Origin: Nitrospirota bacterium | Lineage (GTDB): Bacteria > Nitrospirota > Thermodesulfovibrionia > Thermodesulfovibrionales > JdFR-85 | Length of the DNA stretch: 34,706 bases | Reading direction: 5' to 3' | Assembly (NCBI GenBank): GCA_011051565.1 | Contig: DRKX01000015.1 | Location: 1 to 34,706 of the forward strand | Shown: piece after piece, positions 1 to 8,332 of the stretch | Position numbering within the stretch: position 1 is the first letter of the stretch | Layout of the letters: each line of letters begins with the position of its first letter | Position numbers and translations under genes: made by a program | The notes under the pieces: generated by a model | Told to the model about the DNA's origin: nothing | Seen by the model: only the letters and a program-made list of their open reading frames with translations | Database searches by the model: none

Positions 1-72
1 GAAAAAAAGAGGGTTGGCAGAGAAACACTGTATCTGAACCGGAAATTGTATGATCTGCTATCGGGGAAGTAA
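1..72 (+). CDS. 3' end of an unidentified protein, possibly Fic-like winged-helix C-terminus (partial)
   Basis: An open frame runs from the first base of the window to a TAA stop. The visible tail is 23 residues and reads GRETLYLNRKLYDLL near its end. This pattern resembles the C-terminal winged-helix tail of Fic/DOC proteins and some HTH regulators, where a Gly-Arg turn precedes a Tyr-rich strand and a final helix. Too little is present for a firm name. The gene starts outside the window and is on the same strand as the defence operon, but more than 500 bases separate them. Confidence 0.45.
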   Translation, partial: EKKRVGRETLYLNRKLYDLLSGK

Positions 73-87
73 GTTATGCACTGGTTC

Positions 88-152
88 AGTGCATATCAAT
101 AGAATATGCCCTAAAAATGCAATAATTAGTGCATGTCAACAGGATGTGCCCT
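88..152. repeat. Two 25-bp imperfect direct repeats at a 40-bp period
   Basis: Units at 88-112 and 128-152 share the pattern AGTGCATrTCAAyAGrATrTGCCCT and differ at four positions, all transitions. Each unit has a palindromic outline; in the first unit gcatat pairs with atatgc. A further related element (aatgcatataagcatt) follows at about 158-173. The exact 40-bp spacing is near four helical turns, which suits a pair of protein-binding sites. The binding protein is unknown. Confidence 0.5.
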
Positions 153-246
153 TGTTTAATGCATATAAGCATTGTTGAGGGAATGACCGTGAGTGTTTTA
201 TCTAAGAACATGTCCATAAAGTATCTTTTTGGGATATGTTTTTCAT

Positions 247-269
247 ATATGTCCAAAGTATGGACATAT
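247..269. promoter_or_regulatory. Perfect 9-bp inverted repeat, operator-like
   Basis: The arms atatgtcca and tggacatat are perfect reverse complements around the 5-bp spacer aagta. A half-site version, atgtccataaagtat, lies upstream at about 210-224. A full palindrome plus a half site is typical of an operator for a dimeric repressor. No regulator gene lies next to it, so it may be left over from a lost gene. Confidence 0.45.
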
Positions 270-505
270 CCGGTGCCTTCTATGGAGATAATGTAGCAAT
301 AAATATATCACGCTTAATGATAAATGGTTATGAAGAAATTGAAATTCTCTCAAGTAAAACCCGGAATCGCAAACACCCCCGGCTTCCGCAGCCTGAAGGA
401 GATAAAACAGGCAGGCGACCCCGACAAGTCGACAGGACAGCCGATTTGGACGCACCGAAGGTGCGCCCGGAGGGTGCGACCCAGGGATGGCGAGCATCAC
501 GTCAC

Positions 506-534
506 TTGACACCAACTGTCACTAACTGTAAACT
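506..534 (+). promoter_or_regulatory. Probable sigma-70 promoter of the defence operon
   Basis: TTGACA at 506-511 is followed by a 17-bp spacer and TAAACT at 529-534 (perfect -35, 4/6 -10). It ends 61 bp before the first ATG of the operon. The spacer and the bases after it contain repeated aactgt/acagtt-type motifs (aactgtcactaactgt, then cagtt), which could be a binding site for the small HTH protein encoded just downstream. Confidence 0.45.
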
Positions 535-595
535 AAGTCAGTTGGATGAGGTACAATGACGCTAAAACTGCCTTGCGGCCAGAGAGGTGCTTCCG

Positions 596-814
596 ATGGA
601 TGAAAAACCAGGCGCCGTCCTGACCATCGACGAGTTGTCTACCTACCTGAAGATACCGAAGTCGACGCTCTACAAGCTCGTTCGGGAAGGCAAAGTCCCG
701 TGCCAGAAGATTGGCCGCCATTGGCGCTTCCGGAAGGAATCCATTGACCGCTGGTTGGAAGATAATCGTGCTGGCACGGATCCCAATGACCCTAAAAAGA
801 AACAAGGAGATTAG
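596..814 (+). CDS. Excisionase/MerR-like helix-turn-helix DNA-binding protein
   Basis: A protein of about 72 residues. It matches the small HTH_17 (excisionase, MerR-like) family: LTIDELSTYLKIPKSTLYKLV forms the helix-turn-helix, followed by the wing GRHWRFRKESIDRWL. I chose ATG 596 over the track's GTG 587 because the AGAGAGG Shine-Dalgarno (581-587) then sits 8 bases upstream of the start. The protein probably binds DNA as a regulator of the operon or as a targeting subunit. It lies 18 bp before the UvrD-like gene, so it is almost certainly co-transcribed with it. Such HTH proteins are also found with prophage integrases, but no integrase is visible here, so a regulatory role is the more likely reading (inference). 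Confidence 0.8.
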   Translation: MDEKPGAVLTIDELSTYLKIPKSTLYKLVREGKVPCQKIGRHWRFRKESIDRWLEDNRAGTDPNDPKKKQGD

Positions 815-832
815 GGAGCTGGAGCAGAGCGA

Positions 833-3781
833 ATGTTGGCACCGGATGACAAGAGAGCTCTGAAAATGCTGGGCAATGGCAATGAGGTTTTCGACCGTGC
901 TGGTACACCAGTGCCATCTTGTGAGGAAGATCGAGAGCACATTGCCCCTGACTTACAAAAAAAGTATCCCTATCTGAATGAAGCGCAACGTGCGATTATG
1001 GCTCATGCCGAAGGTCCACTCCTTGTAATAGCCGGCCCCGGTTCCGGTAAAACTTTCAGTTTGGCGCTGCGGGCGGTTAATCTTCTCCTTCTTGGTAAGG
1101 CAAGCCCGCGTGAGATAATCGTTTGCACTTTTACGGAGAAAGCGGCTTTCGAACTCCGAGACAGAATCTCGGCTATCGCAAGAAGCATTCATTACAAGGG
1201 GGACCTCTCAGAACTGAGGTTGTCCACGATACACGGCTTATGCAATCGCATTCTCACCGTGCACCGGCACAGAACACCCTTGGGGAATAACTGCGAAACT
1301 CTTGATGAATTGACCCAGTTGCTCTTTTTTTTCGATCACTTTGACGAGATTGTTGGCCCACCAGAAAGCGGGAAGTACATAGGGAAATGGACCACCAGAT
1401 GGACCACCATTAAAGGTCTAAGTGCGTATTTCAATAAGATCACCGAAGAACTTGTTGACCCCGAGAGCCTCCTTGCGTCGGAGAACCGTTTTCTTCAAAG
1501 TGTTGCTAAGGCCTATCTGGCCTATCGTGAAGCTCTGTTCGCCAACAACCGTCTTGATTTTGCCCATCAACAGAAAATCGTGTACGACCTTTTGCTCGAT
1601 ACTTCAATTGCGGAGAGCGTTACCCGAGGCTTGAAATACCTCATGGTGGACGAATATCAAGACACCAACTTTATTCAAGAGCAGCTCATCCTCAAATTAA
1701 CAGAGAAAACGCGCAATTTGTGCGTAGTGGGCGATGAAGACCAGAGCCTATATCGCTTTCGTGGGGCTACCGTTCGGAACATCCTGGAGTTCGCTTCCAG
1801 GGCTCCCGGTACGAGAGTAGTAAGACTTACTACAAACTATCGGTCTCATCCTCGAATTGTGGAGGCGTATGACCGATGGATGGCCTCGGCAGATTGGTCC
1901 AATCCTAGTGGACCACCGTTTAGATATGAGAAGACGATTCGTCCGAACCCTGAGGTGAAGTATCCAGAGTACCCAGCCGTCTTTGCAATCTGGGGAAAGG
2001 ATAAGCGGGATGAGGCGGAGCGGTTCGCCGATCTGGTGGCCTTTCTAAAAGAGAGTAACGTAATCGCGGACTATAGTCAGGTAGCACTTTTGCTCCACAG
2101 TGTTCGGCTGGAGCATAGTGGACCATACCTTGCTGCCCTTGAGGCGAGAGGGATTCCGGTTTTCTGCCCTCGTGCGCGTGCCTACTTTGAAAACGAAGAA
2201 GTACAACTGATGGTAGGATGTTTGGCTGTTATTTTCGGGTACCATGGTGACGGGCGCGGGGAAATAAGCGGTGGCACCTTAGCAGAGCTGGCGAATTATG
2301 TGGATGCCTGCATAGTAAAGCTGGCAAAGGAGTATGGTGGCGATCATCCATTGGCAGAAACACTCCGTAGTTTCGTTTCAGAGATCGAAGAGCTTCGAAA
2401 AGGAGACGCCTTAGACCTCCGTCCTGCAGACTTCTTTTACCAGCTCTTAGCACTTGAGCCTTTCGCGACCCTTGTAAAGAACGAGAATCGGGCTCGCAAC
2501 CTCGCCATCTTTTCACAGTTGCTCAACACGTTCCAGAACTACTATCACTACAGTGTTGTGACCTATAGGAATCGAGAATTCCTCCGGTTACATCTGTTCA
2601 ACAGCTTTCTGCGGCTGCTCTATGAAGGAGGAATCAACGAATACGAGGACCCGGAGCAACCTTTCCCCAAAGGCCATGTACAGGTGATGACCATCCACCA
2701 AGCCAAGGGCCTGGAGTTCCCAATTGTAGTGGTCGGTTCTTTGGACAAACAACTGTCGAGCCCAAAGCAGATCGATCGTGATTTGCAACCGTACTACCAC
2801 CGGCCGCAGTTTGAACCCGAGACTCGTATCACGCTCTTCGACCGTATGCGGTTGCATTACGTCGCCTTCTCACGAGCAGAAAAGGTACTGGTGCTTAGTG
2901 CCCACAGCAAACCCAAAGAACACTTCGATCCTATATGGCAGGGTTTGCCGCAATGGCCTTATGTAAAAAAGGAACTCCTCGCTGCGCAGCGATTCGAACT
3001 CAAAGAACGTATGCCTGTCAAGCGAGCGTTCAGCTTCACTGGCGATCTCAAGGTTTATGAAACCTGCCCCAGGCAGTATCAATTCTTCCGGGAATACGAT
3101 TTCACTCCTTCCCGTTCCGCGGTGATCTTCTTCGGCCTGTTGGTACATCAAACGATTGAGGAAATACACCGGCTTGTACTGGATGGTGAGCTGAAAGCAC
3201 TTACTGAGGATCGTATCCACAACATCTTCGAGAGAACATTCTTTTTCCTTACGTTGTCGGATGTCCGCCCAATTGGCAAAACGGCAAAAGAAGCTGCTTT
3301 CGAGCAGGTCATGAACTACTTTCGCCAAAACCGAGAGGATATGAAGAGAATCGTTGAAACCGAAGTCGACGTGTCCGTTGAGAAGGACGACTACATCCTG
3401 GTCGGCAAGGTAGACCTGCTGCTAGGCGGTGACGGCCGGCTGGAGTTGCTGGATTTTAAGACGTCGCCCAAACCCGTGGACTCCCCCGAACTCATTGCCA
3501 GCTATGAGCACCAGCTCTGCACATACGCATATATCCTCGAAGAGCGGTACGGGAAACGAGCGGAGCGACTCCTGCTTTACTGGACCTCAGAGCCCCGCAA
3601 GAAAGACGCTCTCATGGAGTTCCCGTACCGGCCGGAATTGGTCGAGAAAGCAGGCCGGTATTTCGAAGGGGTGGTAAGAAAGATCAAGAGCAAGGACTTC
3701 CGTGTCACCAAAATACCAGAACCCAACATATGCATGGAGTGTGACCTGAGACCATACTGCACCCAGGAGGGTACACTCTGA
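833..3781 (+). CDS. UvrD-like superfamily 1 helicase fused to Cas4/AddB-like Fe-S PD-(D/E)XK nuclease
   Basis: A 982-aa, ATP-driven 3'-5' DNA helicase and nuclease. SF1A motifs appear in order: AGPGSGKT Walker A (about 67-74), FTEKAAFELRDRI (Ia), STIHGLC, DEYQD (II, about 273-277), GDEDQSLYRFRGA (III), TNYRSH (IV), TIHQAKGLEF (V) and YVAFSRAEK (VI). The C-terminal 240 residues form a PD-(D/E)XK nuclease: VGKVD with Asp861, then LLDFKT with Asp874 and Lys876, and a later EHQLCTYAY. Cys745 (YETCPRQY) with Cys967, Cys970 and Cys976 (CMECDLRPYC) gives the four-cysteine 4Fe-4S arrangement of Cas4 and AddB. The stop overlaps the next start (TGATG). Known relatives resect or degrade DNA ends in repair or defence. 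Its role here as the unwinding and degrading arm of the system is inferred. Confidence 0.92.
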   Translation: MLAPDDKRALKMLGNGNEVFDRAGTPVPSCEEDREHIAPDLQKKYPYLNEAQRAIMAHAEGPLLVIAGPGSGKTFSLALRAVNLLLLGKASPREIIVCTFTEKAAFELRDRISAIARSIHYKGDLSELRLSTIHGLCNRILTVHRHRTPLGNNCETLDELTQLLFFFDHFDEIVGPPESGKYIGKWTTRWTTIKGLSAYFNKITEELVDPESLLASENRFLQSVAKAYLAYREALFANNRLDFAHQQKIVYDLLLDTSIAESVTRGLKYLMVDEYQDTNFIQEQLILKLTEKTRNLCVVGDEDQSLYRFRGATVRNILEFASRAPGTRVVRLTTNYRSHPRIVEAYDRWMASADWSNPSGPPFRYEKTIRPNPEVKYPEYPAVFAIWGKDKRDEAERFADLVAFLKESNVIADYSQVALLLHSVRLEHSGPYLAALEARGIPVFCPRARAYFENEEVQLMVGCLAVIFGYHGDGRGEISGGTLAELANYVDACIVKLAKEYGGDHPLAETLRSFVSEIEELRKGDALDLRPADFFYQLLALEPFATLVKNENRARNLAIFSQLLNTFQNYYHYSVVTYRNREFLRLHLFNSFLRLLYEGGINEYEDPEQPFPKGHVQVMTIHQAKGLEFPIVVVGSLDKQLSSPKQIDRDLQPYYHRPQFEPETRITLFDRMRLHYVAFSRAEKVLVLSAHSKPKEHFDPIWQGLPQWPYVKKELLAAQRFELKERMPVKRAFSFTGDLKVYETCPRQYQFFREYDFTPSRSAVIFFGLLVHQTIEEIHRLVLDGELKALTEDRIHNIFERTFFFLTLSDVRPIGKTAKEAAFEQVMNYFRQNREDMKRIVETEVDVSVEKDDYILVGKVDLLLGGDGRLELLDFKTSPKPVDSPELIASYEHQLCTYAYILEERYGKRAERLLLYWTSEPRKKDALMEFPYRPELVEKAGRYFEGVVRKIKSKDFRVTKIPEPNICMECDLRPYCTQEGTL

Positions 3782-6700
3782 TGGCGACAAACAATAGACA
3801 ACCCATATACAGACGTCGTGGTACAGATCACCTCGGATTCCTTGGTGCTAAGCTCCGCGACCTGCTAGGTTATCACACCCTTGCTCATGAACTTATACAA
3901 AATGCTGATGATGCCGAGGGAGCCACAGAGATGTGGTTTGACGTACGTGAGAACGCACTCATTGTAGATAACAATGGGGTCTTTTCGGATTGCGGAGCAC
4001 TGGATGACGGATACAACTGTAAATGGAAACGGGAAGACCCCCATAAAAGAATGTGCGATTTCCATCGCTTTCAGAACGTCGCTATTGCAGATAAGCGAGA
4101 TGAACTTGGAACAACGGGAGCCTTTGGGATAGGCTTTACAGCGGTATATCAAATCACCGATCAACCGGAGCTTATTTCCGCGGGCCGTCATTGGATAATA
4201 CGTGAACACCGCCAGGAATCCGAGCGTATAGAGGAGTGTCCGGAGTGCTCAGTTTGTACGAGTGACGATCTCCCCGGCACGCGGTTTATCCTACCTTGGG
4301 CCAGGGATGACGATAGCGATCTCCGACGGAGACTACGTGTAAACGCCATCTCATCGAGTACTCCTACAGATCTGCTAAAGGAACTCTTGGATGCTATTCC
4401 ATTAGCGATGTTGTTTTTGAAGCGTCTCCAGCGCATTTCTATTTCGAAAGAGGGCAAGACTGTAAGAACCTACGAACGATATATTGACTTGAAAAAGAGG
4501 GAAGTGATCATTTCAGACGGAACCTCGGTTTCCTTGTGGTTCTTGTTTCAAGCGAATTTTCAGCCCATCGCTAAGGAGCTTCGGGAACGGTATCCGGAGC
4601 GTATAGAAGAAAAAAGAATACCCCAAGTAACCGTTGCAGTTCCGGAAGAACACATATCAGAGGGAGTATTCTGTGCATTCCTTCCCACTAACCAGAAGAC
4701 AGGGCTTCCGTTACATATCAACGCCGACTTCTTTACGACAAGCAACCGAAAGGAGATTGTTTTAGAAGCTGACTATCAATCCGAATGGAATCGTGCAGCC
4801 ATAAAGGCTGGAGCCTATGCCCTAGCAAGGGATGTGGAGCGGTTGCGTGACTGCATTGGGCATAAGCAGTTGTGGCACCTCCTTGAATCTGCCTGGGTAA
4901 CAGCCAAATCAGCTAAGAGAGGAGAACGTGATCGCTCGCTCGCAGGCTATTGGGAACAGTTGGTGCAAGTTGTTGATAAAAAAGAGATCATCTATACGAG
5001 CACAGGGGAATGGACCACTCCAACGGAGAGCTTCTACCTTGAACAAAAAGAAGAGAGAGACGTGGTCCCCATCCTCGAGTCATTAGGTCTAAATGTCATC
5101 CATAAGGATTTGCGATTTGCCCAAAATCTTTTACTATCAGAGGCTATCAAGGTCCCCATTCTTAGCGCAATCGATGTCGCAAGAGCCTTACAAAACGCAG
5201 GTCTCAATGAACGGAAAACACGAAACGAGCTTCCTGAGCATCTCCGTTCCGATGAAGGGATAAAGCTGCTTTGGCAAGAGTTGGACATACTGTTAGCCCA
5301 GTATGCGCCTGGACGGAAACGGGCTAAGGAAGATAAAGAAAAGGTTATCTTAGAATTACAGCAATGCACACTTGCTCCGGCCTCCGACGATGCATTTTGG
5401 CCATGTAAAGATGTCTATCGAGCGGATTCGGCGACGACAAAGCTGTTCTTGAGGATTGATTCATCAATCCCCTTTCTAGTTGGAGATTGCGAAGGTCTTC
5501 CAAGAATGTTTGACGAGTTATGCCCCTGCTTTGACTGCTCCGCTGCGGTCTCTGTGTTGGAGCGACTGGGATCTGCAACTATCCGGAAAGCCATCGGAGA
5601 TAGGCGCCTGAACCTTGAGATTCTTGAGTGGTTCGCCGATCGGAGAGCGGAGATCCGTGCCAATCCTGACCTTATTAAGACATTGAGAGAATTGCCTCTA
5701 TATCCTAGTTCGGACGGGCCACGAACGCTCGATGAGCTTGCGCTCCCCGGCGACTTCATTGATCCATTGGGACTAGCCAACGTCGTGGATGTCGAGGCTA
5801 TTGGACAGCAACGTGAGTTCCTACGTGATCTAGGGGCTAAGGAGCTAACCTTTGAACATTATGCAGAAAACTACGCCCCCCGTGCTTTCCAGGAAAAGAA
5901 TATTGATGTGAACAAACGTCGTCAAGCCGTCCGATTACTGGCAAACGAGCTTGGGAGAATACGCGATAATGACGACATTCGTGACGTCTTAAGGGAAACC
6001 CCTATTGTTGAATGCGAAGACGGCAGGTTTAGGCATCCAGCAGAAGTTTACCTTCCTGACGATGTTGTCACGACTATTCTTGGCTCTGAGATACCCATAG
6101 CAAGGATACCGGAAGAATATGCAAAGTCGCTTCGGGCATTTTATGAATGGTTAGGGATCGAATATAAACCACGATTGTCCGATGTTGTTGATCGCATTAA
6201 AGATCTGACATCTAAACCACCATGCGAGGACTCTATTCGTACAATTCAAATATTGTTCGAACATCTGGGAAAGCGAGTAGAATCGGAAGGCGTCAAAGAC
6301 ACCGAAGATGCCTTGCTGTCCTTGAAGACCGAGCGATGGCTGCCTGCTCAAGGTAGAAGGGATCGCTGGTATCAGTCCGAACAACTGGCCGCAGATTTCG
6401 GTATCAGACATCTTTGTGAGTCACAAGTATTGTTCATTGACATCCCATATAATATCTTACGCGCAAGTAGTGAGCTTGTGGAAATCCTAGGGATTGCAAG
6501 GTCCCCTACAGTGAACCAAGTAGTGGCTCATGTACTCGACTGCGCTAAGAAGAAGACCCCGCTTCACCGAGATATTTATCGGTGGCTAAATGATCAAGCC
6601 GAAGATCAAGCAATCAGAAGATTGATAAACCAGCCTTGTTTGATGCTCCCCTGTGGGACATATGTATCAGCAAGAGATGTGTTTTGGCAAGAACATCCTT

Positions 6701-8316
6701 TCGGGAGATTTCGTCACCGTCTAAGCGAGGAACTCCGTAGGTACAATGATCTGTTTAGTAGGCTTGGGGTAAGAGAATATCCTGATTACAACGACGCATT
6801 ATCCGTTATCAAACAGATCGCTGACGATTACGGATCCAGCTCTCGACTTGATGAGGAAACACGGGGTGTTCTGCTTAATTGTTGGAAGATGCTATCAGAG
6901 GCACTGGAGGAGGAGAAAATATCTCGAGAAGAGCTACGCGGCTTATCGCAATGGAAGGTGATCTACAATAGAGAAAATATGTTGTACCCTCCACAGTGGA
7001 TGTTTTTTGATGATCGCCCAGGACTTGCTGCTAAGTTCGGTCCTGGTATCGAGAATAATGCTATCGAAAGGCCACAGGCTGCTTGGCGAGCAATGGCAGT
7101 GTCTGGAGTACGACCACTTAGTGAAGCAGTAACGGCACATCTTGTGGAATGTCAAGATCCGGTAGAGGACAATACGATAATTGAGTGCGCGCTCCAAAGG
7201 AAAGATCAATTAAGGCGCGTTCTCGATTTATATCTTAAGGGTGCCGATAGCAACCTTGATAAGCTCGCCTCGCTCAGATACATGGCAGTAAAAGAGCTGC
7301 AAGTACAATACACTCTACATGCTTTCAAGCGCGAGTGGACTACAAAGCCAGAACCCGTGGCCGTCCATTTCCTCCGTGATGATTTGATGTTTTATTTTGT
7401 TCGAAGAAACGGTGAACCATCATGGCCTACCATTGCCCGTGAACTTGCCACAATTCTCATCCCTGAGATCGATCCAGGACAGATTGCTTTTGCCATAAAG
7501 GACGTAATAGCTGCAGAGACTGCAGATAAAGCTGCCTCTATCCTGGATGAACTTGGCATTCCACGGCTTGACACTGACGATATGGGAAAACCCACAGCAA
7601 GCGAAATAAGGGAGCTGGGGGAAAGTCGCGACCTAGATGAATACCAAACGCAAAGCGGCGGGGTGGCTTATGGCGATACCACGACACCGAGTGGCGGACC
7701 GAGTACGGTACAAGAAGCAATAGAGACTATCCTGGGACCAGATACCCCCTCTCCCAAACCACCTCCTGCTGAACACGAGAAATCAGAATCTAACAATGGT
7801 AGAAGGTCTTCGAGTGAAATCCCTATGCCCCGCCGTTCTACCCATGAGACAAAAGCAGCACGAAAAGGTTATTCGCGTCTGCGAAGCTATGTGTTGCCGG
7901 ACAGCGACGGGAAGGAACAAATCTCTTCAGAGGAAGTCGAGCACCGCTCAGCGGTAGATGAAGCCGGTATCAAAAGAGTTGTCGAATATGAACGCAAGCA
8001 GGGCCGCACCCCGAAGGTCATGCCCCATACGCATCCTGGCTATGACATTGAATCATACGACGGCGAAGATGCTCGCCGCTATATTGAAGTCAAGTCTTTG
8101 TCAGGCGACTGGGGAGACTTCAACGCAGGGTTGACTGACACGCAGTTTAACGAGGCCATGAGACTGAGAGATAAATACTGGCTTTATATAGTCGAACGAG
8201 CAGGGCAACCAGATTACCGAATTCACCGTATCCAAGACCCTGCATACAAGGTAAATCAATTTTTGTTCGACGCCGGCTGGCAAGCGGTAACTGAGGAAGA
8301 CCCTGCAGCAGGGTAG
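3781..8316 (+). CDS. Giant sacsin-like HSP90-type ATPase with C-terminal DUF3883 domain
   Basis: A 1511-aa protein. The N-terminus is a GHKL/HSP90-type ATP-binding domain of the sacsin kind: HELIQNADDA (about 36-45, with the Mg-binding Asn), DNNGV (63-67), and the glycine-rich lid GTTGAFGIGF (about 110-119). The last 150 residues form a DUF3883 domain. Its HPGYDIES and RYIEVKSL motifs place Asp1422 and Glu1436-x-Lys1438 as in PD-(D/E)XK-type nucleases. The roughly 1100-residue middle is largely helical with no motif I can name, and a low-complexity Pro/Ser-rich linker (about 1300-1360) precedes the C-terminal domain. Related sacsin-like or DUF3883 proteins are frequent in defence islands. Its start overlaps the helicase stop, which suggests translational coupling. 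An ATP-gated sensor or switch controlling the C-terminal nuclease is an inference. Confidence 0.88.
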   Translation: MATNNRQPIYRRRGTDHLGFLGAKLRDLLGYHTLAHELIQNADDAEGATEMWFDVRENALIVDNNGVFSDCGALDDGYNCKWKREDPHKRMCDFHRFQNVAIADKRDELGTTGAFGIGFTAVYQITDQPELISAGRHWIIREHRQESERIEECPECSVCTSDDLPGTRFILPWARDDDSDLRRRLRVNAISSSTPTDLLKELLDAIPLAMLFLKRLQRISISKEGKTVRTYERYIDLKKREVIISDGTSVSLWFLFQANFQPIAKELRERYPERIEEKRIPQVTVAVPEEHISEGVFCAFLPTNQKTGLPLHINADFFTTSNRKEIVLEADYQSEWNRAAIKAGAYALARDVERLRDCIGHKQLWHLLESAWVTAKSAKRGERDRSLAGYWEQLVQVVDKKEIIYTSTGEWTTPTESFYLEQKEERDVVPILESLGLNVIHKDLRFAQNLLLSEAIKVPILSAIDVARALQNAGLNERKTRNELPEHLRSDEGIKLLWQELDILLAQYAPGRKRAKEDKEKVILELQQCTLAPASDDAFWPCKDVYRADSATTKLFLRIDSSIPFLVGDCEGLPRMFDELCPCFDCSAAVSVLERLGSATIRKAIGDRRLNLEILEWFADRRAEIRANPDLIKTLRELPLYPSSDGPRTLDELALPGDFIDPLGLANVVDVEAIGQQREFLRDLGAKELTFEHYAENYAPRAFQEKNIDVNKRRQAVRLLANELGRIRDNDDIRDVLRETPIVECEDGRFRHPAEVYLPDDVVTTILGSEIPIARIPEEYAKSLRAFYEWLGIEYKPRLSDVVDRIKDLTSKPPCEDSIRTIQILFEHLGKRVESEGVKDTEDALLSLKTERWLPAQGRRDRWYQSEQLAADFGIRHLCESQVLFIDIPYNILRASSELVEILGIARSPTVNQVVAHVLDCAKKKTPLHRDIYRWLNDQAEDQAIRRLINQPCLMLPCGTYVSARDVFWQEHPFGRFRHRLSEELRRYNDLFSRLGVREYPDYNDALSVIKQIADDYGSSSRLDEETRGVLLNCWKMLSEALEEEKISREELRGLSQWKVIYNRENMLYPPQWMFFDDRPGLAAKFGPGIENNAIERPQAAWRAMAVSGVRPLSEAVTAHLVECQDPVEDNTIIECALQRKDQLRRVLDLYLKGADSNLDKLASLRYMAVKELQVQYTLHAFKREWTTKPEPVAVHFLRDDLMFYFVRRNGEPSWPTIARELATILIPEIDPGQIAFAIKDVIAAETADKAASILDELGIPRLDTDDMGKPTASEIRELGESRDLDEYQTQSGGVAYGDTTTPSGGPSTVQEAIETILGPDTPSPKPPPAEHEKSESNNGRRSSSEIPMPRRSTHETKAARKGYSRLRSYVLPDSDGKEQISSEEVEHRSAVDEAGIKRVVEYERKQGRTPKVMPHTHPGYDIESYDGEDARRYIEVKSLSGDWGDFNAGLTDTQFNEAMRLRDKYWLYIVERAGQPDYRIHRIQDPAYKVNQFLFDAGWQAVTEEDPAAG

Positions 8317-8332
8317 TGGAGGAAGTTTAGGG

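Larger units (their letters stand above)
73..595. other. Gene-poor regulatory stretch left of the defence operon
   Basis: I see no convincing gene here. The AT-rich left half carries operator-like repeats, listed separately. Around 324-509 there is a short open frame starting MKKLKFSQVKPGIANTP. It has no recognised domain, and its second half runs into a hairpin (cgcacc-gaa-ggtgcg, 451-465), so it could be the 5' remnant of a lost gene. The right end carries the probable promoter of the downstream operon. The 107-aa and 90-aa ORFs of the track in this stretch look like chance frames. Confidence 0.5.

Noticed and set aside
596-814. HTH protein as a phage excisionase marking a prophage
   Set aside because: No integrase, phage structural genes or attachment site are visible in the window; tight linkage to the helicase gene fits an operon regulator better.
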